Source: an uncultured Prevotella sp. (GTDB taxonomy: Bacteria; Bacteroidota; Bacteroidia; Bacteroidales; Bacteroidaceae). From it: a DNA stretch of 64,000 nt. The notes below the pieces were generated by a model. That model saw only the letters and a program-made list of their open reading frames with translations. It had not been told where the DNA came from and ran no database searches. Positions 46,530 through 55,839 of the stretch are shown here, one piece after another. Position 1 is the stretch's first letter. Each line of letters opens with the position of its first letter. The stretch covers positions 1-64,000 of the forward strand of contig CAMJBL010000002.1 of the NCBI GenBank assembly GCA_946403845.1, read 5' to 3'. The position numbers and the translations under genes were made by a program.

Positions 46530-47903
46530 ATGGATTTATCATTGCTGACAGCCATCTCGCCTATTGATGGCCGCTATCGGAGCAAGACGGAGCCCCTGGC
46601 TGAATATTTCTCTGAATATGCGTTGATCCGATACCGTATTCGCGTAGAGATAGAATACTTTATCACGCTCTGCGAACTCCCTCTGCCACAGTTGGCAGAT
46701 TTCGACCATAGCCTGTTCGAGCCTTTACGTGATATCTACAGACAGTTCACGCCTGCTGACGCCCAGCGGGTGAAGGACATTGAGGCTATTACCAATCATG
46801 ACGTCAAGGCTGTAGAATATTATATCAAGGAGCGCATTGATGCCTTCGCTAGTTCCTCTAGTCTGGCTAGTTCGGCTAGTGCGACTAGTTTTAAAGAATT
46901 CATCCACTTCGGACTGACCTCACAGGATATCAATAATACCTCTGTACCCTTGTCGATTAAGGAAGCGTTGAATGAGGTGTATATCCCGCTGCTCGAGGAA
47001 CTCATCGAACAGCTCCATGATTATGCTGAAGCCTGGAAGAACGTACCCATGCTCGCCAAGACCCACGGACAGCCGGCCTCGCCGACTCGCTTGGGAAAGG
47101 AGATCATGGTGTATGTCTATCGTTTGGAAGAACAACTCCGTTCGCTGAAGGATACGCCCGTTACAGCTAAGTTCGGTGGCGCTACGGGTAACTTCAATGC
47201 CCATCATGTGGCTTATCCCCAGTATGACTGGCGTGATTTCGGTAATCGTTTCGTTTCAGAGAAATTAGGACTGGAACGTGAACAGTATACCACCCAGATT
47301 TCCAATTATGATTGGTTGGGTGCCCTCTTTGATGCCATGCGTCGTATCAATACGATTGTCATCGACCTCGACAGAGACTTCTGGATGTATATCTCTATGG
47401 ACTACTTCAAGCAGAAGATCAAGAAGGGTGAGGTGGGTTCCAGCGCCATGCCTCATAAGGTGAACCCCATCGACTACGAGAACTCTGAAGGCAATCTCGG
47501 CATTGCCAATGCTATCCTGCAGTTCCTGGCAGCGAAGTTGCCTGTGAGTCGTCTTCAGCGCGACCTTACCGATTCAACAGTCTTGCGTAATGTAGGTGTA
47601 CCTATGGGTCATGCCCTCATTGCTTTCCAGTCGACACTTAAGGGGTTGCGCAAGCTGATTCTCAACGAGCAGAAGTTGCAGCAGGATCTCGATAATACCT
47701 GGGCCGTGGTGGCCGAGGGTATTCAGACCATTCTCCGTCGCGAGGCCTATCCCAATCCTTATGAGACCCTGAAGGCGCTCACCCGTACCAACGAGGGTAT
47801 TACGGCAGAGACAATCGCTCGCTTTATAGATACATTAGATGTAAGCGATGCCGTGAAAGACGAACTCCGTGCCATCACGCCCTCAACCTACACAGGCATT
47901 TAA
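46530..47903 (+). CDS. purB: Adenylosuccinate lyase
   Basis: Releases fumarate from SAICAR and from adenylosuccinate in purine synthesis. The 457 residues match the longer bacterial PurB form and carry TSQDINNTSV, the catalytic-loop signature SSAMPHKVNPIDYENSEGN and KTHGQPASPTRLG. Residues 107-120 (ASSSSLASSASATS) are encoded by a 9-bp CTAG array inserted before FKEFIHFGLTSQD, a position that normally holds a short loop. The gene stands alone under its own promoter. Confidence 0.97.
   Translation: MDLSLLTAISPIDGRYRSKTEPLAEYFSEYALIRYRIRVEIEYFITLCELPLPQLADFDHSLFEPLRDIYRQFTPADAQRVKDIEAITNHDVKAVEYYIKERIDAFASSSSLASSASATSFKEFIHFGLTSQDINNTSVPLSIKEALNEVYIPLLEELIEQLHDYAEAWKNVPMLAKTHGQPASPTRLGKEIMVYVYRLEEQLRSLKDTPVTAKFGGATGNFNAHHVAYPQYDWRDFGNRFVSEKLGLEREQYTTQISNYDWLGALFDAMRRINTIVIDLDRDFWMYISMDYFKQKIKKGEVGSSAMPHKVNPIDYENSEGNLGIANAILQFLAAKLPVSRLQRDLTDSTVLRNVGVPMGHALIAFQSTLKGLRKLILNEQKLQQDLDNTWAVVAEGIQTILRREAYPNPYETLKALTRTNEGITAETIARFIDTLDVSDAVKDELRAITPSTYTGI
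46848..46889 (+). repeat. In-frame CTAG array in purB (5 units)
   Basis: CTAG occurs at 46849, 46858, 46867, 46876 and 46885, an exact 9-bp period. Codons gct-agt-tcc, tct-agt-ctg, gct-agt-tcg, gct-agt-gcg and act-agt translate as ASS-SSL-ASS-ASA-TS. Confidence 0.9.
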
Positions 47904-47977
47904 CTATCAACCTCCAGCAGTCTGGAATAACATATATATATATTATAAATAAGGTGTAACACAAAAAACGAGTAAAA

Positions 47978-49348
47978 ATGGATATTGAGAACATGAATCA
48001 AGAGAACACGCCTCAGGAAGAGCAGAAGAAAGAGGGTTTTCAGAGAGAACAACGTGAATTCCGTCCGGGCCGTTCACCGCGCCCCCGTATACATACAGGC
48101 CAGCATCCTGTTTCAGACCGTCCTGCCTTTAATAAGCATAGCAGTGATGAGGGCGGCTTCCGTCCCGAGGGTTTTGGTGCAGGACTGCAGTCGAGCACAC
48201 CTCGCCCAAGTGGTTACCAGCCCCGTGGTGGTTACCAGCCTCGTCAGCAGGGTGAAGGTGGTTATCAGCCTCGTGGTGGCTATCAGCCCCGTGGCGGTTA
48301 TCAGCCCCGTGGTGGCTATCAACAGCGTGGTGGCTATCAGCAGCGTCCTCAGGGTGAGGGTGGCTACCAGCCTCGTGGCGGTTATCAGCCTCGTCAGCAA
48401 GGTGAAGGCGGTTACCAGCCCCGTGGTGGCTATCAGCAGCAGCGTGGGGGGTATCAGCAGCAGCGTGGTGGCTATAACCCCGCTGGTGGTTATAATAAGT
48501 TTAATAAAGGTGGCAAGCCTTATGGCGCTCCCTATAAGAAACCGCGTCAGCACAGTGCCGATTACGATCCGAATGCCAAGTACAGCATGAAGAAGCGCAT
48601 CGAGTACAAGGAGATCAACTTCGATCCCAATGAGCCGTTGCGTCTGAATAAGTTCCTGGCCAATGCCGGTGTCTGCAGTCGTCGTGAGGCTGATGAGTTC
48701 ATCCAGGCTGGTGTCGTCACCGTGAATGGTGAGGTGGTTACCGAATTGGGTACCAAGGTGCTTCGCACTGATGAGGTCCGTTTCCACGACCAGCCTGTTA
48801 CCATCGAGAAGAAGGTATATGTGCTGCTCAACAAGCCCAAGGACTATGTCACTACCGCTGATGATCCCCAGCAGCGTAAGACGGTGATGGACCTTGTAAA
48901 GAACGCATGTCCTGAGCGCATCTATCCCGTAGGCCGTTTGGACCGTAACACCACTGGTGTGCTCCTGCTTACCAACGATGGTGATCTGGCCTCCAAGCTT
49001 ACGCACCCCAAATATCTCAAGAAGAAGATCTACCATGTCTTCCTCGACAAGGCTTGCTCGGCTCACGACTTGGAGCAGATTGCTACAGGTATCCAGCTCG
49101 AGGATGGTGAGATCAAGGCCGATGATGTACAGTATGCACATCCTACCGACAAGAAGCAGGTGGGTATCGAGATCCATTCGGGCAAGAACCGTATCGTCCG
49201 TCGTATCTTCGAGAGTCTTGGCTACAAGGTGCTGAAGCTCGACCGTGTACAATTCGCTGGCCTGACCAAGAAGAATCTGAAGCGTGGTGACTGGCGCTAC
49301 CTCACTGAGGAGGAAGTGGACCGTCTGCGCATGGGAGCCTACGAGTAA
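47978..49348 (+). CDS. rRNA pseudouridine synthase (RsuA/RluB family) with RGG/YQ-rich N-terminus
   Basis: Converts a specific uridine in rRNA, most likely 23S, to pseudouridine. The 456 residues divide in two. The first 210 are disordered and rich in Gly, Tyr, Gln and Arg, with repeats of RGGYQP and QGEGGYQPR (79-172). The second half has an S4 domain (LRLNKFLANAGVCSRREADEFI) and the catalytic core with the nucleophilic Asp in GRLDRNTTGVLLLTNDGDLA. It ends KKNLKRGDWRYLTEEE. The tail may bind RNA or promote assembly. The leader has ATAAATAAGGTG 21 nt before the ATG, as in alaS. Family firm, target inferred. Confidence 0.92.
   Translation: MDIENMNQENTPQEEQKKEGFQREQREFRPGRSPRPRIHTGQHPVSDRPAFNKHSSDEGGFRPEGFGAGLQSSTPRPSGYQPRGGYQPRQQGEGGYQPRGGYQPRGGYQPRGGYQQRGGYQQRPQGEGGYQPRGGYQPRQQGEGGYQPRGGYQQQRGGYQQQRGGYNPAGGYNKFNKGGKPYGAPYKKPRQHSADYDPNAKYSMKKRIEYKEINFDPNEPLRLNKFLANAGVCSRREADEFIQAGVVTVNGEVVTELGTKVLRTDEVRFHDQPVTIEKKVYVLLNKPKDYVTTADDPQQRKTVMDLVKNACPERIYPVGRLDRNTTGVLLLTNDGDLASKLTHPKYLKKKIYHVFLDKACSAHDLEQIATGIQLEDGEIKADDVQYAHPTDKKQVGIEIHSGKNRIVRRIFESLGYKVLKLDRVQFAGLTKKNLKRGDWRYLTEEEVDRLRMGAYE
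48212..48493 (+). repeat. Repeats coding RGGYQP units
   Basis: Degenerate tandem units of 15-18 bp (CGTGGTGGCTATCAGCC type) encode RGGYQP and RGGYQQ, interrupted by longer QGEGG units. Slippage could easily change the length. Confidence 0.75.
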
Positions 49349-49383
49349 GTGAATAGTGAATAGTGAAAAGTGAATAATGAAAA
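49349..49383. repeat. Heptad repeat spanning the asnS start codon (5 units)
   Basis: GTGAATA, GTGAATA, GTGAAAA, GTGAATA and ATGAAAA follow the stop codon of the previous gene. The fifth unit supplies the ATG of asnS, so the start codon lies in register with the repeat. Confidence 0.8.
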
Positions 49384-50843
49384 GAACTAAGATAATTGAT
49401 GTGCTGCAAAGCACGGAATATGGCAAGGAGGTTTGCGTGAAGGGCTGGGTGCGCACGCACCGCAGCTCGAAGGCCGTAGACTTCATTGCTCTCAACGATG
49501 GATCAACGATTAAGAACGTTCAGATCGTGGTCGACCCTAGTTTGACTAGTCTGACTAGTTCGACTAGCACGACTAGCGATCCTAGCCTCAAGGATATCAC
49601 CACTGGCGCCTGTATCTGTGTCGTCGGAAAACTCGTAGAGTCGCCCGCAGCTGGACAGCCTTCAGAAATTCAGGCAGAGACGATTGATATCTATGGCCTC
49701 TGTGGCAATGACTATCCCATGCAGAAGAAAGGTCAGAGCTTCGAGGCCATGCGTAAGAATGCCCACATGCGTCTCCGTACCAATACCTTTGGTGCTGTGA
49801 TGCGTATTCGTCACAATATGGCGATGGCCATTCATACCTATTTCCATGAGCATGGCTTCTTCTATTTTCATACGCCCCTGATTACAGCCAGCGACTGCGA
49901 AGGCGCAGGTAACATGTTCCAGGTGACAACGAAGAACCTCTACGACCTGAAGAAGGACGAGCAAGGTAAGATTATCTACGACGATGATTTCTTCGGTGAG
50001 CAGACCTCACTGACCGTCAGCGGACAACTCGAGGGTGAGCTCGGTGCTACTGCACTGGGTGCCATCTATACCTTCGGTCCGACCTTCCGTGCAGAGAACA
50101 GTAACACCCCGCGCCACCTGGCAGAGTTCTGGATGGTGGAGCCTGAGGTGGCCTTCCTCGATCAGGAGGAGTTGATGGACCTTGAAGAAGACTTTATCAA
50201 ATATTGTGTCCGCTGGGCGCTCGACAACTGCAAGGACGACCTGGCCTTCCTGAACCAGATGATTGACAAGACACTCATCGCGCGTCTCGAAGGTGTGCTC
50301 AAGGAAACCTTCATCCGCCTGCCCTATACCGAGGGAATCAATATCCTGCAGGAAGCCATCAAGAACGGCAAGAAGTTTGAGTTCCCCTGCAACTGGGGTG
50401 ACGACTTGGCTTCAGAGCATGAGCGCTACCTCGTGGAGGAGCATTTCAAGAAGCCCGTTATCATGACCGACTATCCCCGTGCGTTCAAATCATTCTATAT
50501 GAAACAGAACCAGGATACAGCCGATGGTGGTTCAATTGGCTATAAGGGAGCCGTTGCACCTGGTCCTACCATGCAGGGCACTGATGTGCTTTTCCCGCAG
50601 ATTGGTGAGATCATTGGCGGTTCGGTGCGTGAGGAAAGCTATGATAAGTTGATGGGCGAGATCAATCGACGCGAGATGGACCAGACCCATCTGTGGTGGT
50701 ATATCGATACCCGCCGCTGGGGATCCTGTCCCCATGCCGGTTTCGGACTGGGCTTCGAACGCCTCATCCTTTTTGTCACCGGAATGCAGAATATTCGCGA
50801 CGTGATTCCGTTCCCCAGAACACCAAAGTCGGCTGAATTCTGA
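49377..50843 (+). CDS. asnS: Asparaginyl-tRNA synthetase
   Basis: Charges tRNA-Asn. The 488 residues comprise an OB-fold anticodon domain (about 10-120) and a class II core with [21 protein letters not shown] and the final [27 protein letters not shown]. Residues 54-70 ([17 protein letters not shown]) are encoded by the longest CTAG array of the window. They sit in a turn of the OB fold between NVQIVVD and [13 protein letters not shown]. The gene begins inside a heptad repeat 28 bp after the pseudouridine synthase, so it may be cotranscribed. Confidence 0.97.
   Translation: MKRTKIIDVLQSTEYGKEVCVKGWVRTHRSSKAVDFIALNDGSTIKNVQIVVDPSLTSLTSSTSTTSDPSLKDITTGACICVVGKLVESPAAGQPSEIQAETIDIYGLCGNDYPMQKKGQSFEAMRKNAHMRLRTNTFGAVMRIRHNMAMAIHTYFHEHGFFYFHTPLITASDCEGAGNMFQVTTKNLYDLKKDEQGKIIYDDDFFGEQTSLTVSGQLEGELGATALGAIYTFGPTFRAENSNTPRHLAEFWMVEPEVAFLDQEELMDLEEDFIKYCVRWALDNCKDDLAFLNQMIDKTLIARLEGVLKETFIRLPYTEGINILQEAIKNGKKFEFPCNWGDDLASEHERYLVEEHFKKPVIMTDYPRAFKSFYMKQNQDTADGGSIGYKGAVAPGPTMQGTDVLFPQIGEIIGGSVREESYDKLMGEINRREMDQTHLWWYIDTRRWGSCPHAGFGLGFERLILFVTGMQNIRDVIPFPRTPKSAEF
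49536..49586 (+). repeat. In-frame CTAG array in asnS (6 units)
   Basis: CTAG occurs at 49537, 49546, 49555, 49564, 49573 and 49582, an exact 9-bp period. It translates as [17 protein letters not shown]. The palindrome ACTAGTC-T-GACTAGT lies at 49545-49559. Confidence 0.92.
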
Positions 50844-50862
50844 TAAAAAATCGCAAAAATAC

Positions 50863-50892
50863 TTGTTTTTTCCAAAAAAAGCAGTAACTTTG
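50863..50892 (+). promoter_or_regulatory. First promoter in the gap after asnS
   Basis: CTTG, 18 nt, TAACTTTGC, 20 bp after the asnS stop. No long reading frame follows it, so it either reads into the large surface-protein gene as a leader of about 370 nt or makes a short RNA. The 427-bp gap (50844-51270) holds this promoter, an A/T-rich leader containing ATAAATAAGGTA, an A/T-rich tract, and a second promoter. Confidence 0.55.
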
Positions 50893-51104
50893 CATGCGAA
50901 AATAGATTAAACAACCAATAATATATAATAATAAATAAGGTATAGGAGGACCTGATAACGCTACGAAGCAGAAACAATGACAACAAAAATGTGTGCAAAC
51001 CCCGATAAATAAAGAGGATTTCGCACCAAAATCGGTGATTTTTGTAAAAAAATCGCTTAAAATCGCAAGTTTTTGGCTTTTTTTTAAAAAAATATTCGAT
51101 TTTG

Positions 51105-51136
51105 TTTGCAAGATTTCAGAATTATATCTATATTTG
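51105..51136 (+). promoter_or_regulatory. Main promoter of the surface lipoprotein operon
   Basis: TTTG (51105-51108), 20 nt, TATATTTG (51129-51136), a full consensus match. The predicted leader is about 125 nt, with a GC-richer first half and an A/T-rich stretch just before the ATG at 51271. Confidence 0.8.
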
Positions 51137-51270
51137 CACCAAAAATGTAAATCCGTCTAGGAGATACAATGCCCTGACGTAGGCTTCTCGGAGCAAATTG
51201 GGGCGAAGTTTGAGAGAAATAAATAGAAGTATAACACTTAATTTTTTTATTAATTTAAATTATTAATCGT

Positions 51271-54200
51271 ATGAAAAGAAAGATTTTCAGTAAACTGCTT
51301 ATGGGAGCATTCCTGATTGCTTCTGTAAGTATGTTCGTGTCTTGTAAGGATTACGACGACGACATCCAGAAGAATGCCGCTGACATCGCTGCCCTGAAGT
51401 CGCAGCTTGGCTCTGACATTTCTTCTACCAAGTCTGAACTTACAACACAGTTGGCTGCTGCTAAGGCAGAATTGTCTACAGCTATCGACAACGTTAGCAA
51501 AGCTGTTGATGCCAAGGCAAGCCAGACCGAGCTCAACGCTGCTAAGGATCAGGTGAAGGCTCTCGAAGGTAAGATTGCTACTTTAGAGACTCAGCTTGCT
51601 GCTCTTGAGACGATTCAGACTGACCTGGCTAAGGTGAGCGAGGCTCTCGGTGCAAAGGCTGATGCTTCTAAGATCGCAGAACTCGAAGGTAAGTTGGCTG
51701 CTGTCACCGGTAACCTCGAGAAGACTCTCGAGAAGTACATTACCGCAGATGATGCAAAGGCTCAGGCAGAGGCTATTGCTGCCGCTGCAGTTGCTACACT
51801 CGACAATCAGCTCAAGGCATTCGAGGCTTATGAGGCTCGTATCAAGGACCTTGAGGGTAAGATCCTGGATAAAGGTGATGTTGAGAATCTCGCCAAGGAG
51901 GTTGCTGACCTGAAGGAGCAGCTCTCTAAGATCGATATCGACGCAGCTATTGCTAAGTTGGACACAAAGGTGGATGACGCTATCAAGGATCTGAACGCTA
52001 AGTTCCAGCCGATGAGCGAGTCTATCGCAAAGGTAAATGATGGTCTTGACGCTATTATGGTTTTTGTTCAGAAGAAGCTTACTGCTATCGTTCTGAAGCC
52101 TAACTTCTATTGGGAAGGTATCGAGGGTATCGAGGCTCCGTTCATCTATCAGACTCCTATCTTCGAGGAGAAGGGTAACTATACCTTCAAGTACAACCTG
52201 ACCAACGCTCCTGCAGGTTCTCCCGCAATTGACGTATGGGTTGAGAAGTCTATGGGTTGGAAGGGCTTCGGTGACAAGCGTGAGCTTGCTAAGTATGTCA
52301 TCGCTGGTCCTAAGGCCGCTCATTTCGATTATCCTGATATTATTACTGCTGGTGGTGTTCCTGCAACTGATATTAATGGCTTCTATCTGTATAACATGGG
52401 TACAGTCAATAATAAGAAGGTTAACAAGATTGACATCGCTTATGGTGCAGTGGCTAAGTATCATCTGAATCCTACGATTGCTGACATTACTAAGGAAGGT
52501 ACTAAGATTGGTTTCTTCGAGAACGACGCTCCTGTTTACACTCGTGCCGCTGGTCTGAGCATCAATCCTAAGGTTCTGACTGACAAGGATGGTAACTATG
52601 CAGTTTCAAATACTGCTGGTCTGCTGACCGTTCCCTTCAGTGTTGATTATATCAATGTTGTGAAGTACTTCGTAGACTGGACAAATTCTCAGACCACAAA
52701 CTGGGAAGGTAATGGTGGAGCTACAAAGGATTCTTGGCGTACTTTGTGGTATGAGACAACTACTGGTGCTGTTTACGGTAGCGACGATAATGACGCATGG
52801 AGCGGTTGTAGTGATGATGTCTATGGTGCTAATCTGCCGTTCGTATCTCTGAAGATTGATATTCCTGCTGACGCTGAGAAGAATCAGGATGCTTATACAG
52901 TAAATTCTGACTATGCATTGGTTGTTCCCGCTCTGTATGAGATTGTTGCTCTGGCCGACAAGGCCCCTGAGACAGGTCTTGATCTGGGTACATTCGTTAA
53001 GACTCCGAAGCATGAGATCCGTGACAATCACCTTTATGAGACTGTAGGTTATAATGATAGCGGTATTACTGCTGAGGATGCTCTCTTTGCCAACCAGAAG
53101 TGGAATGATGTGAAGGCTTATGGTGCTATTCCTATGCCTGCTACCCACTCTGTAGTATACAATGGTTCTATCGACCTGCTGGACTATGTTGAGACTCACT
53201 TCAACTATCGCACTTTCGCTCAGTATGGCAAGAGCCAGTTTGATGCTGTTCTTGACACTTGGGATGGTGGTCAGTTGATGAAGAATCTTGGTCTGGAGTA
53301 TCGTTTCACCGTTATTAATTATAAAGTCGGTGCTGAGACCACTTCTGAGTCTGCACACATTCAGCAGTCTGATGGTAAGGGCGTTGGTAGCTTGTTCACT
53401 CCGCGCTCTGTAACAGCTGATGGTGAGACTATTAAGGATCAGCCCGCTACTCGTGAGGTTATCGACCGTGAGCCGCTGGTTCGTGTTGACCTCGTTAACA
53501 CAAAGGGTAACAACGAGATTATCCGCTACGGTTACATCAAGCTCCGTATCGTTGACGTTGCAGCTGTGAATAAGGATATCGAGGTTAATATTCCTATGCC
53601 TGAGATTTGGATGAACTGTGGTGATGAGGCTAAGATCACCTGGTCACAGGTTGAGAACCTGATCCTGGCTAAGCTGGGTGAGGCTGGTTACACCAAGCAG
53701 GAGTTCGAGCGTAACTACAAGCTCGATGTTGAGGGTGGCTATAGCTTCATGCCTTACCTCGATCCTACTAAGATTACTGGCGACGCAGATCCCGCTGGAC
53801 CTCTGTACACACCGAGCTGGACAGCTAAGCGTTATGTGAAGACTAATGGTAACTATGTTGCAGCTAAGGATGAGACCGCTTTGGATGCACAAGGAAATCT
53901 TACTTGGACTGCTACCGACAACCACTTCGGTGAGGTTTGGTACACTCCGCATGACAACTCTACTGAGGGTCATAACTGGGATGAGCAGACTAACGTTCTG
54001 ATCTGGAACTTCTATCCTGGCACATTCGCTGGTGCTCGCGCTACGCTTGCCGCTGCTGTTGCTAAGACTGCTGCTGGTAACATGGATAACGCTAAGTATC
54101 AGAAGTTGATGAGTGTAGCAGGTGTTGACTATGACACGAAGGGTACAAGCCAGAATGAAGTTTCTACCGTTGTTCGCTTCATCAACAAGCAGAATGGTAC

Positions 54201-55743
54201 TTCTATTTGGGTAACTCTGAAGGTTCCTGCTCAGAAGCTGCACTTCGAGTATGGTAATGTCGGCAATAAGAACTGGTCGCACTGGTTCGAGTTCAACTCT
54301 GCAAAGGGTGGTGTTGAGTCTAACAACAAGCCTTATTGGACTGAGTTCGATACCCGTATCAACCCGTTCAAGCCTTCTAACGTGAACTATCGCTTCCTCG
54401 ATGTCACTGACTTCAACCAGATGCTCACTGACCACTGGATGAATCCTGCTCAGATGATTAAGTTTGAGGGTGATGCTACTAAGTTCAGCAACTTTGCTGC
54501 TGGTTCTAATGTGACCTTCGAGTTCACTTATCCTGTTCCCGGTCTGAACTCTAACACCTTAGGTACTTCTGACGATCGTACTTATGGCAAGGTTTGGAAG
54601 TTGAAGGGTGCTTCTGGTACAGAATGGACGCTGGCTATCGGTGCACACGCTGCTGCTCCTGGCGCTGCTTGGGCTCCTGGTGCTGATGCCCTCTGGGTTG
54701 TCAAGAAGGGCTCTGGTGTATACGAAGAGGAGATTGCTTACCTCGATGGTGTTCTCGCTGGTGTTGCTAACAACGTGAAGATTCACTATCATGGTCTGGA
54801 GAATGCAGGAACTCCTAATCTCTATCCCGCTGCTACCGACCTCGTGAACCTGATGGGTGCTTATGATAAGAACGGTGATCCTCGTTTCAGCACAACATCT
54901 AACGAGTTGACCAACCTGACAAAGGCTTACTTCCTTGAGGATAATGAGAATCGTGCATTCACTGCTTATATTAAGATTAGTGTAACTCACTTCTGCTATG
55001 ATCCTATCATCTCGAAGCAGTACTTCAACGTTCGCTTCCACCGTCCTATCAACGTTGTTGGTAAGGAGTACAACTGGAACGACCGCAACTTGGACGATAA
55101 CTACATCAACATCAAGGATCTGGTTGAAATCGTTGACTGGAACCGCTTCCCAGTTGTTCCTTACAACAATTCTGCTGTATCAGCTAAAAACACAATGTTT
55201 AACATTGACTTCCCAAGCTATGCTGATGTCTATGCTAGCAACAAGGTTAAGCAGCAGAACAAGGGTATTCCTTACGAGTTCTACGGAATTCAGGAGTTGG
55301 CAGTTCGTTACGGTGAGATCCGTTCTGATATGCCGAAGCCGATGAGTGTACGTAACAACCTCGCTGGTACATTGGCTAACCTCAGTGCAAACTCAGTGAA
55401 GATTGGTGAAATTCCTGCTCTCGTCAGCCCACGTGAGGCTCCTGCAGGTTACAAGACCATCACACTGTTGAATGCTGACGGTACAATCGCTGGTTGGGCT
55501 GCTAACGACTATAACTTGAGTAACTTCAATGCAGCTGCTCCTGGTAACACAAGTTACGGTCGCATCTACTTCAACAACGATGGTTCTGATACACAGTTGT
55601 TCCACATCTTCGTTCCGATTGCTGTGAAGTACAACTGGGGTAACATCGCTTACGATAAGAACCTCGATGCTGCTGGTGCTAAGCTTGATAAGGACTACAC
55701 TCAGGTTGTCTGGGCTGTGATTACTGTCAACGGTACGCACTAA
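51271..55743 (+). CDS. Very large surface lipoprotein with N-terminal coiled-coil stalk
   Basis: The 1490-residue protein has a lipoprotein signal (SMFVSC, Cys25) followed by KDYDDDI, an acidic tag like the surface-export signal of Bacteroidetes lipoproteins. Residues about 30-280 are an Ala/Leu/Lys/Glu-rich coiled coil (IAALKSQL, VKALEGKIATLETQLAALE). The remaining 1200 residues are beta-rich, Trp/Tyr/Asn-rich and contain no enzyme motif that I recognise. Codon use is strongly biased to GCT, GGT and CTG, unlike its neighbours, which points to very high expression. A small lipoprotein and OmpA follow. It may be a major surface or S-layer-like protein; that is inference. Confidence 0.85.
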   Translation: MKRKIFSKLLMGAFLIASVSMFVSCKDYDDDIQKNAADIAALKSQLGSDISSTKSELTTQLAAAKAELSTAIDNVSKAVDAKASQTELNAAKDQVKALEGKIATLETQLAALETIQTDLAKVSEALGAKADASKIAELEGKLAAVTGNLEKTLEKYITADDAKAQAEAIAAAAVATLDNQLKAFEAYEARIKDLEGKILDKGDVENLAKEVADLKEQLSKIDIDAAIAKLDTKVDDAIKDLNAKFQPMSESIAKVNDGLDAIMVFVQKKLTAIVLKPNFYWEGIEGIEAPFIYQTPIFEEKGNYTFKYNLTNAPAGSPAIDVWVEKSMGWKGFGDKRELAKYVIAGPKAAHFDYPDIITAGGVPATDINGFYLYNMGTVNNKKVNKIDIAYGAVAKYHLNPTIADITKEGTKIGFFENDAPVYTRAAGLSINPKVLTDKDGNYAVSNTAGLLTVPFSVDYINVVKYFVDWTNSQTTNWEGNGGATKDSWRTLWYETTTGAVYGSDDNDAWSGCSDDVYGANLPFVSLKIDIPADAEKNQDAYTVNSDYALVVPALYEIVALADKAPETGLDLGTFVKTPKHEIRDNHLYETVGYNDSGITAEDALFANQKWNDVKAYGAIPMPATHSVVYNGSIDLLDYVETHFNYRTFAQYGKSQFDAVLDTWDGGQLMKNLGLEYRFTVINYKVGAETTSESAHIQQSDGKGVGSLFTPRSVTADGETIKDQPATREVIDREPLVRVDLVNTKGNNEIIRYGYIKLRIVDVAAVNKDIEVNIPMPEIWMNCGDEAKITWSQVENLILAKLGEAGYTKQEFERNYKLDVEGGYSFMPYLDPTKITGDADPAGPLYTPSWTAKRYVKTNGNYVAAKDETALDAQGNLTWTATDNHFGEVWYTPHDNSTEGHNWDEQTNVLIWNFYPGTFAGARATLAAAVAKTAAGNMDNAKYQKLMSVAGVDYDTKGTSQNEVSTVVRFINKQNGTSIWVTLKVPAQKLHFEYGNVGNKNWSHWFEFNSAKGGVESNNKPYWTEFDTRINPFKPSNVNYRFLDVTDFNQMLTDHWMNPAQMIKFEGDATKFSNFAAGSNVTFEFTYPVPGLNSNTLGTSDDRTYGKVWKLKGASGTEWTLAIGAHAAAPGAAWAPGADALWVVKKGSGVYEEEIAYLDGVLAGVANNVKIHYHGLENAGTPNLYPAATDLVNLMGAYDKNGDPRFSTTSNELTNLTKAYFLEDNENRAFTAYIKISVTHFCYDPIISKQYFNVRFHRPINVVGKEYNWNDRNLDDNYINIKDLVEIVDWNRFPVVPYNNSAVSAKNTMFNIDFPSYADVYASNKVKQQNKGIPYEFYGIQELAVRYGEIRSDMPKPMSVRNNLAGTLANLSANSVKIGEIPALVSPREAPAGYKTITLLNADGTIAGWAANDYNLSNFNAAAPGNTSYGRIYFNNDGSDTQLFHIFVPIAVKYNWGNIAYDKNLDAAGAKLDKDYTQVVWAVITVNGTH

Positions 55744-55780
55744 TTGAAAGATTCTAATTCATTTAGAAGCTGAATAACCC

Positions 55781-55816
55781 AAGGGGGAGCTTCCCAAAGC
55801 AGGGATGCTCCCCCTT
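55781..55816 (+). terminator. Partial terminator after the surface lipoprotein gene
   Basis: AAGGGGGAGC (55781-55790) and GCTCCCCCTT (55807-55816) form a 10-bp perfect stem with a 16-nt loop. Only CTTC follows, so it probably reduces rather than stops transcription into the next two genes. Confidence 0.75.
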
Positions 55817-55839
55817 CTTCAAAGAAATGATTTTTTAAG

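Noticed and set aside
50977..51012. Short reading frame (MTTKMCANPDK) in the leader after asnS
   Set aside because: Only 11 codons, no recognisable family, no clear ribosome site and no attenuator structure next to it.
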